Source of the DNA: Trichomonas vaginalis G3
Taxonomy: Eukaryota > Parabasalia > Trichomonadida > Trichomonadidae
DNA: 64,000 bases
Assembly (NCBI RefSeq): GCF_026262505.1
Contig: NC_067204.1
Span: 6,543,797-6,607,796, forward strand
Direction: 5' to 3'
Shown here: positions 38,993-53,079 of the stretch, one piece after another
Layout: every line of letters begins with the position of its first letter
How positions within the stretch are numbered: the first letter of the stretch is position 1
Translations under genes and position numbers: made by a program
Notes under the pieces: generated by a model
Databases searched by the model: none
The model's input: only the letters and a program-made list of their open reading frames with translations
Told to the model about the DNA's origin: nothing

Positions 38993-39955
38993 ATTCATAA
39001 AACAATGATAAATATGAAAAGAAAGAGAATGTCATAAAACAATGATTAATATGAAAAGAAAGAGAATTCTATAAAACAATGATAAATATGAAAAGAAAGA
39101 GAATTCTATAAAACAATGATTAATATGAAAAGAAAGAGAATTTTATCAAACAATGATAATATGAAAAGAAAGAGAATTTCATAACAATGATAAATATGAA
39201 AAGAAAGAGAATTCATAAAACAATGATTAATATGAAAAGAAAGAGAATGTCATAAAACAATGATTAATATGAAAAGAAAGAGAATGTCATAAAACAATGA
39301 TTAATATGAAAAGAAAGAGAATTTCATTAAAACAATGATTAATATGAAAAGAAAAGAGAATTCCATAAACAATGATAAATATGAAAAGAAAGAGAATGTC
39401 ATAAAAACAATGATTAATATGAAAAGAAAGAGAATGTAATAAAAGAATGATTAATATGAAAAGAAAGAGAATTCTATAAAACAATGATTAATATGAAAAG
39501 AAAGAGAATTTCATAAAACAATGATTAATATGAAAAGAAATAGAATGTATAAAACAATGATTAATATGAAAAGAAAGAGAATTCCAATAAAACAGTGATA
39601 AATATGAAAAGAAGAGAATTTCATAAAACAATGATAAATATGAAAGAAAGACAATTATATAAAAACAATGATAAATATGAAAAAGAAAGACAATTTATAT
39701 AAAACAATGATAAATATTGAAAAGAAAAGAGAATTCTATAAAACAGTGATAAATATGAAAAGAAAGAGAATGTAATAAAACAATGATAAATATGAAAGAA
39801 AGAGAATTCTATAAACAATGATTAATATGAAAAGAAAGAGAATTCCATAAACACATTGATAAATATGAAAAGAAAGAGAATTCCATAAAACAAGGATAAA
39901 TATGAAAAGAAAGAGAATGTCATAAAACAATGATAAATATGAAAAGAAATAGAAT

Positions 39956-40061
39956 AAGTTTCATGTTAACATCAGCACCATGATCAACTAGGAATTGGAC
40001 AATTTCTATCGACATCTTTTTGATGGCAATGCTAAGAGGGCATTCATCAATATTGAGAGAA
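39956..40061 (-). repeat. ankyrin-like module 54, class A
   Basis: Intact module with a disordered right flank (attcataaaaaacaatg). n=15. Confidence 0.92.
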
Positions 40062-40622
40062 ATTCATAAAAAACAATGATAAATATGAAAAGAAAGAGAA
40101 TTTCATAAAACAATGATTAATATGAAAAGAAAGAGAATGTAATGAAAACAATGATAATATTGAAAAGAAAGAGAATGTAATAAAACAATGATTAATATGA
40201 AAAGAAAGAGAATTTATTAAACAATGATAAATATGGAAAGAAAGAGAATTTCATAAAACAATGATAATAAATATAAAAGAAAAGACAATTATATAAAACA
40301 ATGATTAATATGAAAAGAAAGAGAATTCCATAAAACAATGATAAATATGAAAAGAAAGAGAATGTCATAAAACAATGATTAATATGAAAAGAAAGAGAAT
40401 GTAATAAAAGAATGATTAATATGAAAAGAAAGAGAATTCTATAAAACAATGATTAATATGAAAAGAAAGAGAATTCTATAAAACAATGTTAAATATGAAA
40501 AGAAAGAGAATTTTATCAAACAATGATAAATATGAAAAGAAAGAGAATTCCATAAAACAAGGATAAATATGAAAAGAAAGAGAATGTCATAAAATAATGA
40601 TAAATATGAAAAGAAATAGAAT

Positions 40623-40728
40623 AAGTTTCATGTTAACATCAGCACCATGATCAACTAGGAATTGGACAATTTCTATCGACATCTTTTTGATGGCAATACT
40701 AAGAGGGCATTCATCAATATTGAGAGAA
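40623..40728 (-). repeat. ankyrin-like module 55, class A'
   Basis: First A' copy of the right half. Intact, closed right edge. n=17. Confidence 0.92.
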
Positions 40729-41358
40729 ATTCATAAAACAATGATAAATATGAAAAGAAAGAGAATGTAATAAAACAATGATAAATATGAAAAGAAAGAG
40801 AATTTTATCAAACAATGATTAATATGAAAAGAAAGAGAATTCTATAAAACAATGATTAATATGAAAAGAAAGACAATTATATAAAACAATGATAAATATG
40901 AAAAGAAAGAGAATTTTATCAAACAATGATTAATATGAAAAGAAAGAGAATTCTATAAAACAATGATAAATATGAAAAGAAAGAGAATTCTATAAAACAA
41001 TGATAAATATGAAAAGAAAGAGAATTTTATCAAACAATGTTAAATATGAAAAGAAAGAGAATTTTATCAAACAATGATAAATATGAAAAGAAAGAGAATT
41101 TCATAAAACAATGATAAATATGAAAAGAAAGACAATTATATAAAACAATGATAAATATGAAAAGAAAGACAATTATATAAAACAATGATAAATATGAAAA
41201 GAAAGAGAATTCTATAAAACAATGATTAATATGAAAAGAAAGAGAATTCCATAACACATTGATAAATATGAAAAGAAAGAGAATTCCATAAAACAAGGAT
41301 AAATATGAAAAGAAAGAGAATGTCATAAAATAATGATAAATATGAAAAGAAAGAGAAT

Positions 41359-41464
41359 AAGTTTCATGTTAACATCAGCACCATGATCAACTAGGAATTG
41401 GACAATTTCTATCGACATCTTTTTGATGGCAATGCTAAGAGGGCATTCATCAATATTGAGAGAA
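41359..41464 (-). repeat. ankyrin-like module 56, class A
   Basis: Intact, closed right edge, n=14. Confidence 0.92.
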
Positions 41465-41983
41465 ATTCATAAAACAATGATAAATATGAAAAGAAAGAGA
41501 ATTTCATAAAACAATGATTAATATGAAAAGAAAGAGAATGTAATAAAACAATGATAAATATGAAAAGAAAGAGAATGTAATAAAACAATGATTAATATGA
41601 AAAGAAAGAGAATTTTATTAAACAATGATAAATATGAAAAGAAAGAGAATTTCATAAAACAATGATAAATATGAAAAGAAAGACAATTATATAAAACAAT
41701 GATAAATATGAAAAGAAAGAGAATTTTATCAAACAATGTTAAATATGAAAAGAAAGAGAATTCTATAAAACAATGATTAATATGAAAAGAAAGAGAATTC
41801 CATAACACATTGATAAATATGAAAAGAAAGAGAATTCCATAAAACAAGGATAAATATGAAAAGAAAGAGAATTTCATAAAACAATGATAAATATGAAAAG
41901 AAAGACAATTATATAAAACAATGATAAATATGAAAAGAAAGACAATTATATAAAACAATGATAAATATGAAAAGAAAGAGAAT

Positions 41984-42089
41984 AAGTTTCATGTTAACAT
42001 CAGCACCATGATCAACTAGGAATTGGACAATTTCTATCGACATCTTTTTGATGGCAATGCTAAGAGGGCATTCATCAATATTGAGAGAA
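41984..42089 (-). repeat. ankyrin-like module 57, class A
   Basis: Intact. Unusual approach: two gacaattatata units lie directly to its left instead of the aagg and aaaataatg units. n=6. Confidence 0.92.
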
Positions 42090-42312
42090 ATTCATAAAAC
42101 AATGATAAATATGAAAAGAAAGAGAATGTCATAAAACAATGATTAATATGAAAAGAAAGAGAATGTAATAAAAGAATGATTAATATGAAAAGAAAGAGAA
42201 TTCCACAACACATTGATAAATATGAAAAGAAAGAGAATTCCATAAAACAAGGATAAATATGAAAAGAAAGAGAATGTCATAAAATAATGATAAATATGAA
42301 AAGAAAGAGAAT

Positions 42313-42419
42313 AAGTTTCATGTTAACATCAGCACCATGATCAACTAGGAATTGGACAATTTCTATCGACATCTTTTTTGATGGCAATGCTAAGAGGGCA
42401 TTCATCAATATTGAGAGAA
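42313..42419 (-). repeat. ankyrin-like module 58, class A
   Basis: Extra T (cttttttgat) shifts the frame. Closed right edge. n=7. Confidence 0.9.
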
Positions 42420-42679
42420 ATTCATAAAACAATGATAAATATGAAAAGAAAGAGAATGTCATAAAACAATGATAAATATGAAAAGAAAGAGAATTCTATA
42501 AAACAATGATAAATATGAAAAGAAAGAGAATTCTATAAAACAATGATAAATATGAAAAGAAAGAGAATTTTATCAAACAATGATAAATATGAAAAGAAAG
42601 AGAATTCCATAAAACAAGGATAAATATGAAAAGAAAGAGAATGTCATAAAATAATGATAAATATGAAAAGAAAGAGAAT
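42313..42679 (+). repeat. 366-bp cassette: module plus seven units, 1st copy
   Basis: Module 58 followed by first linker, tctata, tctata, ttttatc, tccata...aagg and gtcata...aataatg. The same arrangement occurs at 49897, 54508, 57692, 58937 and 62582. Confidence 0.83.
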
Positions 42680-42785
42680 AAGTTTCATGTTAACATCAGC
42701 ACCATGATCAACTAGGAATTGGACAATTTCTATCGACATCTTTTTGATGGCAATACTAAGAGGGCATTCATCAATATTGAGAGAA
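42680..42785 (-). repeat. ankyrin-like module 59, class A'
   Basis: Followed by the agattctatc 36-bp unit and the ~850-bp block also seen after modules 41, 46, 68 and 81. n=20. Confidence 0.92.
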
Positions 42786-43529
42786 ATTCATAAAACAATG
42801 ATAAATATGAAAAGAAAGAGATTCTATCAAACAATGATAAATATGAAAAAAGAAAGAGAATTTCATAAAACAATGATTAATATGAAAAGAAAGAGAATGT
42901 AATAAAACAATGATAAATATGAAAAGAAAGAGAATTCCACAACACATTGATAAATATGAAAAGAAAGAGAATTTCATAAAACAATGATTAATATGAAAAA
43001 GAAAGAGAATTTTATCAAATAATGATAAATATGAAAAGAAAGAGAATGTAATAAAACACTGATAAATATGAAAAGAAAGAGAATTCTATAAACAATGATT
43101 AATATGAAAAGAAAGAGAATTCCATAACACATTGATAAATATGAAAAGAAAGAGAAATCCATAAAACAATGATAAATATGAAAAGAAAGACAATTATATT
43201 AAAACAATGAATAAATATGAAAAGAAAGAGAATTTCATAAAACATGATTAATATGAAAACAAATAGAATGTTAATAAAACAATGATTAATATGAAAAGAA
43301 AGAGAATTCCATAAAACAATGATTAATATGAAAAGAAGGAGAATTTCATAAAACAATGATTAATATGAAAAGAAAGAGAATTCGATACAACAATGCTAAA
43401 TATGAAAAGAAAGAGAATTCCATAAAACAAGGATAAATATGAAAAGAAAGAGAATGTAATAAAATAATGCTAAATATGAAAAGAAAGAGAATTTCATAAA
43501 ACAATGATAAATATGAAAAGAAATAGAAT

Positions 43530-43635
43530 AAGTTTCATGTTAACATCAGCACCATGATCAACTAGGAATTGGACAATTTCTATCGACATCTTTTTGATGG
43601 CAATGCTAAGAGGGCATTCATCAATATTGAGAGAA
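43530..43635 (-). repeat. ankyrin-like module 60, class A
   Basis: Intact. The right flank has an extra T (attcattaaaac). n=19. Confidence 0.92.
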
Positions 43636-44340
43636 ATTCATTAAAACAATGATAAATATGAAAAGAAAGAGAATGTCATAAAACAATGATTAATATGAAA
43701 AGAAAGAGAATGTAATAAAAGAATGATTAATATGAAAAAAAGAGAATTCTATAAAACAATGATTAATATGAAAAGAAAGAGAATTTCATAAAACAATGAT
43801 TAATATGAAAAGAAAAATAGAATGTAATAAAACAATGATTAATATGAAAAGAAAGAGAATTCCATAAAACAATGATAAATATGAAAAGAAAGAGAATTTC
43901 ATAAAACAATGCTAAATATGAAAAGAAAGAGAATTTTATCAAACAATGATAAATATGAAAAGAAAGAGAATTTCATAAAACAATGATAAATATGAAAAGA
44001 AAGACAATTATATAAAACAATGATAAATATGAAAAGAAATAGAATTCGATACAACAATGCTAAATATGAAAAGAAAGAGAATTTCATAAAACAATGATAA
44101 ATATGAAAAGAAAGAGAATTTCATAAAACAATGATAAATATGAAAAGAAAGAGAATTCTATAAAACAATGCTAAATATGAAAAGAAAGAGAATTTTATCA
44201 AACAATGTAAATATGAAAAGAAAGAGAATTCCATAACACATTGATAAATATGAAAAGAAAGAGAATTCCATAAAACAAGGATAAATATGAAAAGAAAGAG
44301 AATGTCATAAAATAATGATAAATATGAAAAGAAAGAGAAT

Positions 44341-44444
44341 AAGTTTCATGTTAACATCAGCACCATGATCAACTAGGAATTGGACAATTTCTATCGACAT
44401 CTTTTTTGATGGCAATACTAAGAGGCATCATCAATATGAGAGAA
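44341..44444 (-). repeat. ankyrin-like module 61, class A'
   Basis: Extra T in cttttttgat and several losses in agaggcatcatcaatatg. n=34. Confidence 0.89.
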
Positions 44445-45700
44445 ATTCAAAAACAATGATAAATATGAAAGAAAGAGAATGTAATAAAACAATGATAAAA
44501 TGAAAAGAAAGAAGAATTTTATCAAACAATGATTAATATGAAAAGAAAGAGAATTCTATAAAACAATGATTAATATGAAAAGAAAGACAATTATATAAAA
44601 CAATGATAAATATGAAAAGAAAGACAATTATATAAAACAATGATAAATATGAAAAGAAAGAGAATTTTATCAAACAATGATTAATATGAAAAGAAAGAGA
44701 ATTCTATAAAACAATGATTAATATGAAAAGAAAGAGAATTTCATAAAACAATGATTAATATGAAAAGAAATAGAATGTAATAAAACAATGATAAATATGA
44801 AAAGAAAGAGAATTTTATCAAACAATGATAAATATGAAAAGAAGGAGAATTTCATAAAACAATGATAAATATGAAAAGAAGACAATTATATAAAACAATG
44901 ATAAATATGAAAAGAAATAGAATTCGATACAACAATGCTAAATATGAAAAGAAAGAGAATTTCATAAAACAATGATAAATATGAAAAGAAAGAGAATTTC
45001 ATAAAACAATGATAAATATGAAAAGAAAGAGAATGTCATAAAATAATGATAAATATGAAAAGAAAGAGAATTCTATAAAACAATGTTAAATATGAAAAGA
45101 AAGAGAATTTTATCAAAACAATGATAAATATGAAAAGAAAGAGAATTCCATAAAACAAGGATAAATATGAAAAGAAAGAGAATGTCATAAAATAATGATT
45201 AATATGAAAAGAAAGAGAATTCTATCAAACAATGATAAATATGAAAAGAAAGAGAATTTCATAAAACAATGATTAATATGAAAAGAAAGACAATTATATA
45301 AAACAATGATTAATATGAAAAGAAAGAGAATTCTATAAAACAATATAAATATGAAAAGAAAGAGATTCTATCAAACAATGCTAAAATATGAAAAGAAAGA
45401 GAATTTCAAAACACAATGCTAAATATGAAAAGAAAGAGAATTTCATAAAACAATGCTAAATATGAAAAGAAAGAGAATTTCATAAAACAATGATAAAAGA
45501 AAAGAAAGAGAATTTCATAAAACAATGATTAATATGAAAAGAAGGAGAATTCCATAAAACAATGTTAAATATGAAAAGAAAGAGAATTCCATAACACATT
45601 GATAAATATGAAAAGAAAGAGAATTCCATCACAACAAGGATAAATATGAAAAAGAAAGAGAATGTCATAAAATAATGATAAATATGAAAAGAAATAGAAT
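44445..45700 (+). repeat. module-free run of 34 satellite units
   Basis: Only units, among them repeated gacaattatata pairs and a gaaggagaat variant at about 44843 and 45540. Indel-rich compared with its counterpart 47501-48757. No gene is seen. Confidence 0.9.
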
Positions 45701-45806
45701 AAGTTTCATGTTAACATCAGCACCATGATCAACTAGGAATTGGACAATTTCTATCGACATCTTTTTGATGGCAATACTAAGAGGGCATTCATCAATATTG
45801 AGAGAA
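45701..45806 (-). repeat. ankyrin-like module 62, class A'
   Basis: Intact, closed right edge, n=21. Confidence 0.92.
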
Positions 45807-46583
45807 ATTCATAAAACAATGATAAATATGAAAAGAAAGAGAATGTAATAAAACAATGATAAATATGAAAAGAAAGAGAATTTTATCAAACAATGATTAA
45901 TATGAAAAGAAAGAGAATTCTATAAAACAATGATTAATATGAAAAGAAAGACAATTATATAAACAATGATAAATATGAAAAGAAAGACAATTATATAAAA
46001 CAATGATAAATATGAAAAGAAAGAGAATTTTATCAAACAATGATTAATATGAAAAGAAAGAGAATTCTATAAAACAATGATTAATATGAAAAGAAAGAGA
46101 ATTTCATAAAACAATGATTAATATGAAAAGAAATAGAATGTAATAAAACAATGATAAATATGAAAAGAAAGAGAATTTTATCAAACAATGATAAATATGA
46201 AAAGAAAGAGAATTTCATAAAACAATGATAAATATGAAAAGAAAGACAATTATATAAAACAATGATAAATATGAAAAGAAAGAGAATTTCATAAAACAAT
46301 GATTAATATGAAAAGAAATAGAATGTAATAAAACAATGATTAATATGAAAAGAAAGAGAATTCCATAAAACAATGATTAATATGAAAAGAAGGAGAATTT
46401 CATAAAACAATGATTAATATGAAAAGAAAGAGAATTCGATACAACAATGCTAAATATGAAAAGAAAGAGAATTCCATAAAACAAGGATAAATATGAAAAG
46501 AAAGAGAATGTAATAAAATAATGCTAAATATGAAAAGAAAGAGAATTTCATAAAACAATGATAAATATGAAAAGAAATAGAAT

Positions 46584-46689
46584 AAGTTTCATGTTAACAT
46601 CAGCACCATGATCAACTAGGAATTGGACAATTTCTATCGACATCTTTTTGATGGCAATGCTAAGAGGGCATTCATCAATATTGAGAGAA
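46584..46689 (-). repeat. ankyrin-like module 63, class A
   Basis: Intact, closed right edge, n=19. Counterpart of module 60. Confidence 0.92.
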
Positions 46690-47020
46690 ATTCATAAAAC
46701 AATGATAAATATGAAAAGAAAGAGAATGTCATAAAACAATGATTAATATGAAAAGAAAGAGAATGTAATAAAAGAATGATTAATATGAAAAGAAAGAGAA
46801 TTCTATAAAACAATGATTAATATGAAAAGAAAGAGAATTTCATAAAAACAATGATTAATATGAAAAGAAATAGAATGTAATAAAACAATGATTAATATGA
46901 AAAGAAAGAGAATTCCATAAAACAATGATAAATATGAAAAGAAAGAGAATTTCATAAAACAATGCTAAATATGAAAAGAAAGAGAATTTTATCAAACAAT
47001 GATAAATATGAAAAGAAAGA

Positions 47021-47057
47021 GAATTTCATACCACATTGATAAATATGAAAAGAAAGA
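47021..47057 (+). repeat. slot-marker unit cataccacattg, 4th occurrence
   Basis: About 367 bp left of module 64, which is class A' rather than hybrid. Confidence 0.88.
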
Positions 47058-47394
47058 GAATTCCATAAAACAATGATAAATATGAAAAGAAATAGAATTC
47101 GATACAACAATGCTAAATATGAAAAGAAAGAGAATTTCATAAAACAATGATAAATATGAAAAGAAAGAGAATTTCATAAAACAATGATAAATATGAAAAG
47201 AAAGAGAATTCTATAAAACAATGCTAAATATGAAAAGAAAGAGAATTCCATAAAACAATGTTAAATATGAAAAGAAAGAGAATTCCATAACACATTGATA
47301 AATATGAAAAGAAAGAGAATTCCATCAAACAAGGATAAATATGAAAAGAAAGAGAATGTCATAAAATAATGATAAATATGAAAAGAAATAGAAT

Positions 47395-47500
47395 AAGTTT
47401 CATGTTAACATCAGCACCATGATCAACTAGGAATTGGACAATTTCTATCGACATCTTTTTGATGGCAATACTAAGAGGGCATTCATCAATATTGAGAGAA
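47395..47500 (-). repeat. ankyrin-like module 64, class A'
   Basis: Intact. Occupies the marked slot. Counterpart of module 61. n=34. Confidence 0.92.
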
Positions 47501-48757
47501 ATTCATAAAACAATGATAAATATGAAAAGAAAGAGAATGTAATAAAACAATGATAAATATGAAAAGAAAGAGAATTTTATCAAACAATGATTAATATGAA
47601 AAGAAAGAGAATTCTATAAAACAATGATTAATATGAAAAGAAAGACAATTATATAAAACAATGATAAATATGAAAAGAAAGACAATTATATAAAACAATG
47701 ATAAATATGAAAAGAAAGAGAATTTTATCAAACAATGATTAATATGAAAAGAAAGAGAATTCTATAAAACAATGATTAATATGAAAAGAAAGAGAATTTC
47801 ATAAAACAATGATTAATATGAAAAGAAATAGAATGTAATAAAACAATGATAAATATGAAAAGAAAGAGAATTTTATCAAACAATGATAAATATGAAAGAA
47901 AGAGAATTTCATAAAACAATGATAAATATGAAAAGAAAGACAATTATATAAAACAATGATAAATATGAAAAGAAATAGAATTCGATACAACAATGCTAAA
48001 TATGAAAAGAAAGAGAATTTCATAAAACAATGATAAATATGAAAAGAAAGAGAATTTCATAAAACAATGATAAATATGAAAAGAAAGAGAATGTCATAAA
48101 ATAATGATAAATATGAAAAGAAAGAGAATTCTATAAAACAATGTTAAATATGAAAAGAAAGAGAATTTTATCAAACAATGATAAATATGAAAAGAAAGAG
48201 AATTCCATAAAACAAGGATAAATATGAAAAGAAAGAGAATGTCATAAAATAATGATTAATATGAAAAGAAAGAGAATTCTATCAAACAATGATAAATATG
48301 AAAAGAAAGAGAATTTCATAAAACAATGATTAATATGAAAAGAAAGACAATTATATAAAACAATGATTAATATGAAAAGAAAGAGAATTCTATAAAACAA
48401 TGATAAATATGAAAAGAAAGAGATTCTATCAAACAATGCTAAATATGAAAAGAAAGAGAATTTCATAAAACAATGCTAAATATGAAAAGAAAGAGAATTT
48501 CATAAAACAATGCTAAATATGAAAAGAAAGAGAATTTCATAAAACAATGATAAATATGAAAAGAAAGAGAATTTCATAAAACAATGATTAATATGAAAAG
48601 AAGGAGAATTCCATAAAACAATGTTAAATATGAAAAGAAAGAGAATTCCATAACACATTGATAAATATGAAAAGAAAGAGAATTCCATCAAACAAGGATA
48701 AATATGAAAAGAAAGAGAATGTCATAAAATAATGATAAATATGAAAAGAAATAGAAT
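47501..48757 (+). repeat. module-free run of 34 satellite units
   Basis: Cleaner duplicate of 44445-45700 with the same order of linker variants. No gene is seen. Confidence 0.9.
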
Positions 48758-48863
48758 AAGTTTCATGTTAACATCAGCACCATGATCAACTAGGAATTGG
48801 ACAATTTCTATCGACATCTTTTTGATGGCAATACTAAGAGGGCATTCATCAATATTGAGAGAA
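48758..48863 (-). repeat. ankyrin-like module 65, class A'
   Basis: Intact. The 18 units to module 66 match those between modules 76 and 77 (offset about 7.58 kb). n=18. Confidence 0.92.
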
Positions 48864-49530
48864 ATTCATAAAACAATGATAAATATGAAAAGAAAGAGAA
48901 TGTAATAAAACAATGATAAATATGAAAAGAAAGAGAATTTTATCAAACAATGATTAATATGAAAAGAAAGAGAATTCTATAAAACAATGATTAATATGAA
49001 AAGAAAGACAATTATATAAAACAATGATAAATATGAAAAGAAAGACAATTATATAAAACAATGATAAATATGAAAAGAAAGAGAATTTTATCAAACAATG
49101 ATTAATATGAAAAGAAAGAGAATTCTATAAAACAATGATTAATATGAAAAGAAAGAGAATTTCATAAAACAATGATTAATATGAAAAGAAATAGAATGTA
49201 ATAAAACAATGATAAATATGAAAAGAAAGAGAATTTTATCAAACAATGATAAATATGAAAAGAAAGAGAATTTCATAAAACAATGATAAATATGAAAAGA
49301 AAGACAATTATATAAAACAATGATAAATATGAAAAGAAAGACAATTATATAAAACAATGATAAATATGAAAAGAAAGAGAATTCTATAAAACAATGATAA
49401 ATATGAAAAGAAATAGAATTCGATACAACAATGCTAAATATGAAAAGAAAGAGAATTCCATAACACATTGATAAATATGAAAAGAAAGAGAATGTCATAA
49501 AATAATGATAAATATGAAAAGAAAGAGAAT

Positions 49531-49636
49531 AAGTTTCATGTTAACATCAGCACCATGATCAACTAGGAATTGGACAATTTCTATCGACATCTTTTTGATG
49601 GCAATGCTAAGAGGGCATTCATCAATATTGAGAGAA
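49531..49636 (-). repeat. ankyrin-like module 66, class A
   Basis: Intact, closed right edge, n=7. Confidence 0.92.
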
Positions 49637-49896
49637 ATTCATAAAACAATGATAAATATGAAAAGAAAGAGAATGTCATAAAACAATGATTAATATGAAA
49701 AGAAAGAGAATGTAATAAAACAATGATAAATATGAAAAGAAAGAGAATGTAATAAAACAATGATAAATATGAAAAGAAAGAGAATTTTATCAAACAATGA
49801 TAAATATGAAAAGAAAGAGAATTTCATAAAACAATGATAAATATGAAAAGAAAGAGAATGTCATAAAATAATGATAAATATGAAAAGAAAGAGAAT

Positions 49897-50002
49897 AAGT
49901 TTCATGTTAACATCAGCACCATGATCAACTAGGAATTGGACAATTTCTATCGACATCTTTTTGATGGCAATGCTAAGAGGGCATTCATCAATATTGAGAG
50001 AA
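49897..50002 (-). repeat. ankyrin-like module 67, class A
   Basis: Intact, closed right edge, n=7. Confidence 0.92.
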
Positions 50003-50261
50003 ATTCATAAAACAATGATAAATATGAAAAGAAAGAGAATTTCATAAAACAATGATAAATATGAAAAGAAAGAGAATTCTATAAACAATGATAAATATGA
50101 AAAGAAAGAGAATTCTATAAAACAATGATAAATATGAAAAGAAAGAGAATTTTATCAAACAATGATAAATATGAAAAGAAAGAGAATTCCATAAAACAAG
50201 GATAAATATGAAAAGAAAGAGAATGTCATAAAATAATGATAAATATGAAAAGAAAGAGAAT
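49897..50261 (+). repeat. 366-bp cassette, 2nd copy
   Basis: Module 67 plus seven units in the same variant order as at 42313. One tctata unit is a base short. Confidence 0.83.
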
Positions 50262-50366
50262 AAGTTTCATGTTAACATCAGCACCATGATCAACTAGGAA
50301 TTGGACAATTTCTATCGACATCTTTTGATGGCAATACTAAGAGGGCATTCATCAATATTGAGAGAA
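50262..50366 (-). repeat. ankyrin-like module 68, class A'
   Basis: One T lost (cttttgatgg). Followed by the agattctatc unit and the recurrent ~850-bp block. n=24. Confidence 0.9.
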
Positions 50367-51251
50367 ATTCATAAAACAATGATAAATATGAAAAGAAAGA
50401 GATTCTATCAAACAATGATAAATATGAAAAGAAAGAGAATTTCATAAAACAATGATTAATATGAAAAGAAAGAGAATGTAATAAAACAATGTTAAATATG
50501 AAAAGAAAGAGAATTCCACAACACATTGATAAATATGAAAAGAAAGAGAATTTCATAAAACAATGATTAATATGAAAAGAAAGAGAATTTTATCAAATAA
50601 TGATAAATATGAAAAGAAAGAGAATGTAATAAAACACTGATAAATATGAAAAGAAAGAGAATTCTATAAAACAATGATTAATATGAAAAGAAAGAGAATT
50701 CCATAACACATTGATAAATATGAAAAGAAAGAGAAATCCATAAAACGATAAATATGAAAAGAAAGACAATTATATAAAACAATGATAAATATGAAAAGAA
50801 AGAGAATTTCATAAAACAATGATTAATATGAAAAGAAATAGAATGTAATAAAACAATGATTAATATGAAAAGAAAGAGAATTCCATAAAACAATGATTAA
50901 TATGAAAAGAAGGAGAATTTCATAAAACAATGATTAATATGAAAAGAAAGAGAATTCGATACAACAATGCTAAATATGAAAAGAAAGAGAATTCCATAAA
51001 ACAAGGATAAATATGAAAAGAAAGAGAATGTAATAAAATAATGATTAATATTAAAAGAAAGAGAATTCCATAAAACAATGATAAATATGAAAAGAAAGAG
51101 AATTCTATAAAACAGTGATAAATATGAAAAGAAATAGAATGTAATAAAACAATGATAAATATGAAAAGAAAGAGAATTCCATAAAACAAGGATAAATATG
51201 AAAAGAAAGAGAATGTCATAAAACAATGATAAATATGAAAAGAAATAGAAT

Positions 51252-51357
51252 AAGTTTCATGTTAACATCAGCACCATGATCAACTAGGAATTGGACAATT
51301 TCTATCGACATCTTTTTGATGGCAATGCTAAGAGGGCATTCATCAATATTGAGAGAA
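51252..51357 (-). repeat. ankyrin-like module 69, class A
   Basis: Intact. Close to its left at about 51050 a unit reads taatattaaaag, an unusual core change. n=22. Confidence 0.92.
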
Positions 51358-51800
51358 ATTCATAAAACAATGATAAATATGAAAAGAAAGAGAATGTCAT
51401 AAAACAATGATTAATATGAAAAGAAAGAGAATGTAATAAAAGAATGATAAATATGAAAAGAAAGAGAATTCTATAAAACAATGATAAATATGAAAAGAAA
51501 GAGAATTCTATAAAACAATGATAAATATGAAAAGAAAGAGAATTCCATAAAACAATGATAAATATGAAAAGAAAGAGAATGTAATAAAACAATGTTAAAT
51601 ATGAAAAGAAAGAGAATGTAATAAAACAATGATAAATATGAAAAGAAATAGAATGTAATAAAACAATGATTAATATGAAAAGAAAGAGAATTCCATAAAA
51701 CAATGATAAATATGAAAAGAAAGAGAATTTCATAAAACAATGCTAAATATGAAAAGAAAGAGAATTTTATCAAACAATGATAAATATGAAAAGAAAGAGA

Positions 51801-51837
51801 ATTTCATACCACATTGATAAATATGAAAAGAAAGAGA
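51801..51837 (+). repeat. slot-marker unit cataccacattg, 5th occurrence
   Basis: About 369 bp left of module 70, class A'. Confidence 0.88.
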
Positions 51838-52172
51838 ATTCCATAAAACAATGATAAATATGAAAAGAAATAGAATTCGATACAACAATGCTAAATATGA
51901 AAAGAAAGAGAATTTCATAAAACAATGATAAATATGAAAAGAAAGAGAATTTCATAAAACAATGATAAATATGAAAAGAAAGAGAATTCTATAAAACAAT
52001 GATAAATATGAAAAGAAAGAGAATTTTATCAAACAATGTTAAATATGAAAAGAAAGAGAATTCCATAACACATTGATAAATATGAAAAGAAAGAGAATTC
52101 CATAAAACAAGGATAAATATGAAAAGAAAGAGAATGTCATAAAATAATGATAAATATGAAAAGAAAGAGAAT

Positions 52173-52278
52173 AAGTTTCATGTTAACATCAGCACCATGA
52201 TCAACTAGGAATTGGACAATTTCTATCGACATCTTTTTGATGGCAATACTAAGAGGGCATTCATCAATATTGAGAGAA
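52173..52278 (-). repeat. ankyrin-like module 70, class A'
   Basis: Intact, in the marked slot, n=19. Confidence 0.92.
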
Positions 52279-52973
52279 ATTCATAAAACAATGATAAATA
52301 TGAAAAGAAAGAGAATGTCATAAAACAATGATTAATATGAAAAGAAAGAGAATGTAATAAAACAATGATTAATATGAAAAGAAAGAGAATTCCATAAAAC
52401 AATGATAAATATGAAAAGAAGAGAATGTCATAAAACAATGATTAATATGAAAAGAAAGAGAATGTAATAAAGAATGATTAATATGAAAAGAAAGAGAATT
52501 CTATAAAACAATGATTAATATGAAAAGAAAGAGAATTTCATAAAACAATGATTAATATGAAAAGAAATAGAATGTAATAAAACAATTTAATATGAAAGAA
52601 GAGAATTCCATAAAACAGTGATAAATATGAAAAGAAAGAGAATTTCATAAAACAATGATAAATATGAAAAGAAAGACAATTATATAAAACAATGATAAAT
52701 ATGAAAAGAAAGACAATTATATAAAACAATGATAAATATGAAAAGAAAAGAATTCTATAAAACAGTGATAAATATGAAAAGAAAGAGAATGTAATAAAAC
52801 AATGATAAATATGAAAAGAAAGAGAATCCTATAAAACAATGATTAATATGAAAAGAAAGAGAATTCCATAAACATTGATAAATATGAAAAGAAAGAGAAT
52901 TCCATAAAACAAGGATAAATATGAAAAGAAAGAGAATGTCATAAAATAATGATAATATGAAAAGAAAGAGAAT

Positions 52974-53079
52974 AAGTTTCATGTTAACATCAGCACCATG
53001 ATCAACTAGAATTGGACAATTTCTATCGACATCTTTTTGATGGCAATGCTAAGAGGGCATTCATCAATATTGAGAAGAA
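52974..53079 (-). repeat. ankyrin-like module 71, class A
   Basis: One G lost (actagaatt) and an insertion at the right edge (tgagaagaaatt). n=14. Confidence 0.88.

Larger units (their letters stand above)
43530..46583 (+). repeat. 3.05-kb higher-order repeat, copy 1
   Basis: Modules 60-62 (A A' A'), spacings 19, 34 and 21 units. The next block starts exactly 3054 bp later with the same classes. Confidence 0.86.
46584..49270 (+). repeat. 3.05-kb higher-order repeat, copy 2
   Basis: Modules 63-65 (A A' A'), spacings 19, 34 and 18 units. Offsets from copy 1 are 3054, 3054 and 3057 bp. The match ends in the approach to module 66. Nearly free of one-base indels. Confidence 0.86.
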
